Shown piece after piece: positions 62,636 through 64,000 of a stretch of DNA of 64,000 nucleotides (positions are counted from its first letter, which is position 1; each line of letters starts with the position of its first letter). The notes under the pieces are model-generated. The model was not told the origin of the DNA, made no database searches, and saw nothing but the letters and a program-made list of their open reading frames with translations. The position numbers were made by a program, and so were the translations under genes. The stretch is from Peribacillus psychrosaccharolyticus ATCC 23296 (GTDB lineage: Bacteria > Bacillota > Bacilli > Bacillales > DSM-1321). Where the stretch lies: contig NZ_AJTN02000211.1 of assembly GCF_000305495.1 (NCBI RefSeq), positions 36,352 through 100,351 of the forward strand, read 5' to 3'.

Positions 62636-64000
62636 TTATTTTTTCAAATGATATGGTACAGTCGTGACGATGACATTACGTTTATATAGTAAATACGCGC
62701 GGATCAGCAAACTTGATTGATTATGCAAGATATTATGCCAGTTCTTTTTTGGTATAAATTGAGGAATCATGACGGTCACTCTGTAATTCATTTCGCTCGC
62801 TTTATGTTCAATGGTATCAATAAATTTAGTTAGTGGATGAATAATGCTTCGGTAGGAAGAATGTAAGGTGACCAGCCTGATTTCTGGCTGCCACTTTTGC
62901 CATTTTTCTTCGAATTTCCGTTCATCCTCCCTTTCAAATGAAACATTTACCGCGATAATTTGATCCACTCCAAGTGATTTCGCATATTCAAGTGAATTTT
63001 CTACGACATGAGTAATGCCAGCGACCGGGATAATCATTACATTCCCCATGATTGGCAGACTTTCCGCACAATCCTTGATTCTCAGTTGTTCACCGACAGA
63101 CTCATAGTGTTTCTTGATTTGGTGAAACCAAGTAACGATTAACGGAAGGAAGATAAACACGGGCCATACCTGAGTAAATTTTGTAATTAAAAAAATCAGC
63201 AGAACAAGCAGACTAATTAAAGCTCCCACTAGATTAATCGTTAATTTGATTTGCCACCCGCTAGGTTTTTCCCGAATCCACTTAACGAGCATGCCTGTCT
63301 GTGACAGCGTAAAGGGAATGAATACCCCGACCGCATACAATGGGATTAATTTCTCGGTATTTCCTTGAAAAGCTAGAATCAGCAAGATGGACATCGCACC
63401 AAGAAAGATAATGCCATTCGAGTATCCTAAGCGGTCTCCTCGAATGGAAAACATCCGGGCAATATAGTTATCCTTTGCCAGATTAAACGCTAAAAGCGGG
63501 AAAGCTGAATAACCCGTATTTGCTGCCAAGATTAAGATCAATGCCGTTGTTCCCTGAATGAAGTAATACAAATAACTACGTCCAAAGGTTTGTGAAGCAA
63601 GCTGCGAGACTATTGTTTCATTTTCTTTTGGTGAAACGCCATAATAGTACGCAAGAAAGATGACACCTGAAAAAAGAATCGCTAGTAAAATTCCCATTAT
63701 AGTCAAGGTTTTTGCTGCATTTTTTGGTGCTGGATCTTTAAAACTTGGAATGGCATTCGAGATAGCTTCAACACCTGTCAATGCTGAACATCCTGATGCA
63801 AAAGCACGCATCAATAAAAATAAGGAAATACCAGCAACTGGTGTGCCGATGGGTGAATGGAGATTAGATGGTATATCTCCGGTAACTATCTTGACTATAC
63901 CTGCACCAAGTAAAATGACTAAAGCAATGACAAATAAATAAACGGGATAAGCTAAGATCGACGCTGATTCTGTTATCCCTCGTAAACTTAAAATAGTAAT
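62636..64000 (-). CDS. kimA: APC family permease, KimA (YdaO)-like potassium transporter, partial
   Basis: The frame is open at the right edge, so the N-terminus lies outside; 454 residues are visible. The sequence RAFASGCSALTGVEAISNAIPSFKDPAPKNAAKTL and FGRSYLYYFIQGTTALILILAANTGYSAFPLLAFNLAKD belongs to the APC branch that includes KimA, the high-affinity K+ importer of B. subtilis. About eight membrane segments are followed by a cytoplasmic C-terminal region of about 170 residues with the USP-like SLGVDQIIAVNVSFERED. In B. subtilis, kimA is controlled by a c-di-AMP riboswitch; that region would be beyond this window. An amino-acid permease role cannot be excluded. Confidence 0.75.
   Translation of the reverse strand: MTILSLRGITESASILAYPVYLFVIALVILLGAGIVKIVTGDIPSNLHSPIGTPVAGISLFLLMRAFASGCSALTGVEAISNAIPSFKDPAPKNAAKTLTIMGILLAILFSGVIFLAYYYGVSPKENETIVSQLASQTFGRSYLYYFIQGTTALILILAANTGYSAFPLLAFNLAKDNYIARMFSIRGDRLGYSNGIIFLGAMSILLILAFQGNTEKLIPLYAVGVFIPFTLSQTGMLVKWIREKPSGWQIKLTINLVGALISLLVLLIFLITKFTQVWPVFIFLPLIVTWFHQIKKHYESVGEQLRIKDCAESLPIMGNVMIIPVAGITHVVENSLEYAKSLGVDQIIAVNVSFEREDERKFEEKWQKWQPEIRLVTLHSSYRSIIHPLTKFIDTIEHKASEMNYRVTVMIPQFIPKKNWHNILHNQSSLLIRAYLLYKRNVIVTTVPYHLKK

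Overview
The window is a stretch of low-GC Firmicute chromosome from an endospore-forming member of the Bacillaceae. The family assignment rests on a forespore SpoVA-type operon with a sigma-G promoter, a CtsR-controlled clpE, an S-box (SAM-I) riboswitch, CcpA cre boxes, a UvsE repair nuclease and strong AGGAGG ribosome binding sites. The genus cannot be fixed from the sequence alone. No rRNA, tRNA, CRISPR array or intact transposon was seen.

Layout. 1-1.75 kb: a SAM-riboswitch operon (cyclase-family hydrolase plus MetE/YxjG-like methionine synthase, minus strand). 1.8-9.5 kb: an orphan sporulation-type histidine kinase broken at an A9 tract, an unknown beta-rich protein, an intergenic array of 21-bp TGCACAG units with a 62-bp direct repeat, a secreted lipase, an SDR dehydrogenase and a manganese-type ABC importer. 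9.5-12.6 kb: a giant secreted BspA-like leucine-rich-repeat protein with 26 units of 22 residues. 13-17.9 kb: a TetR/Bmr-like efflux pair with a candidate operator, small membrane proteins, a peptidase E homologue and a frameshifted AAA ATPase. 17.9-21.7 kb: a seven-gene operon with the gene order of the spoVA2mob heat-resistance operon (DUF1657, YhcN/YlaJ lipoprotein, SpoVAC, SpoVAD, SpoVAE, DUF1657, and a DUF421+DUF1657 '2Duf' protein) behind a near-consensus sigma-G promoter. 22-35 kb: housekeeping and stress genes (CarD-like, CorA-like, RsbR paralogue, methyltransferase, clpE, zupT, an MFS pump, uvsE, a serine hydrolase, a ferritin-like protein).

35-60.6 kb is carbohydrate territory: a secreted type I pullulanase with a cre box, then a Gram-positive polysaccharide utilisation locus. 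It has a sugar isomerase and a Gfo/Idh dehydrogenase, an LplABC-type sugar importer without its own ATPase, a YesMN two-component system, and GH3, DUF624, GH95, GH42 and GH31 genes. A YicI-like alpha-xylosidase, a GH95 fucosidase, a GH42 galactosidase and a GH3 glucosidase together are what is needed to dismantle fucogalacto-xyloglucan oligosaccharides. A marR-DUF3533-wrbA cassette on the plus strand separates the enzyme half from the transport and sensing half. 60.7-64 kb: an FAD oxidoreductase, a decayed insertion element, and the 3' part of a KimA-like permease.

Two points cut across the window. First, two dispersed non-coding elements (32356-32506 and 38091-38254) share GGGGGTAT terminal inverted repeats around exactly five units spaced exactly 21 bp apart; I do not recognise this family. 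Second, at least seven loci are interrupted by indels that one or a few bases would repair, mostly in homopolymers. This points to sequencing error or slippage, so several apparent pseudogenes here may be intact in reality.
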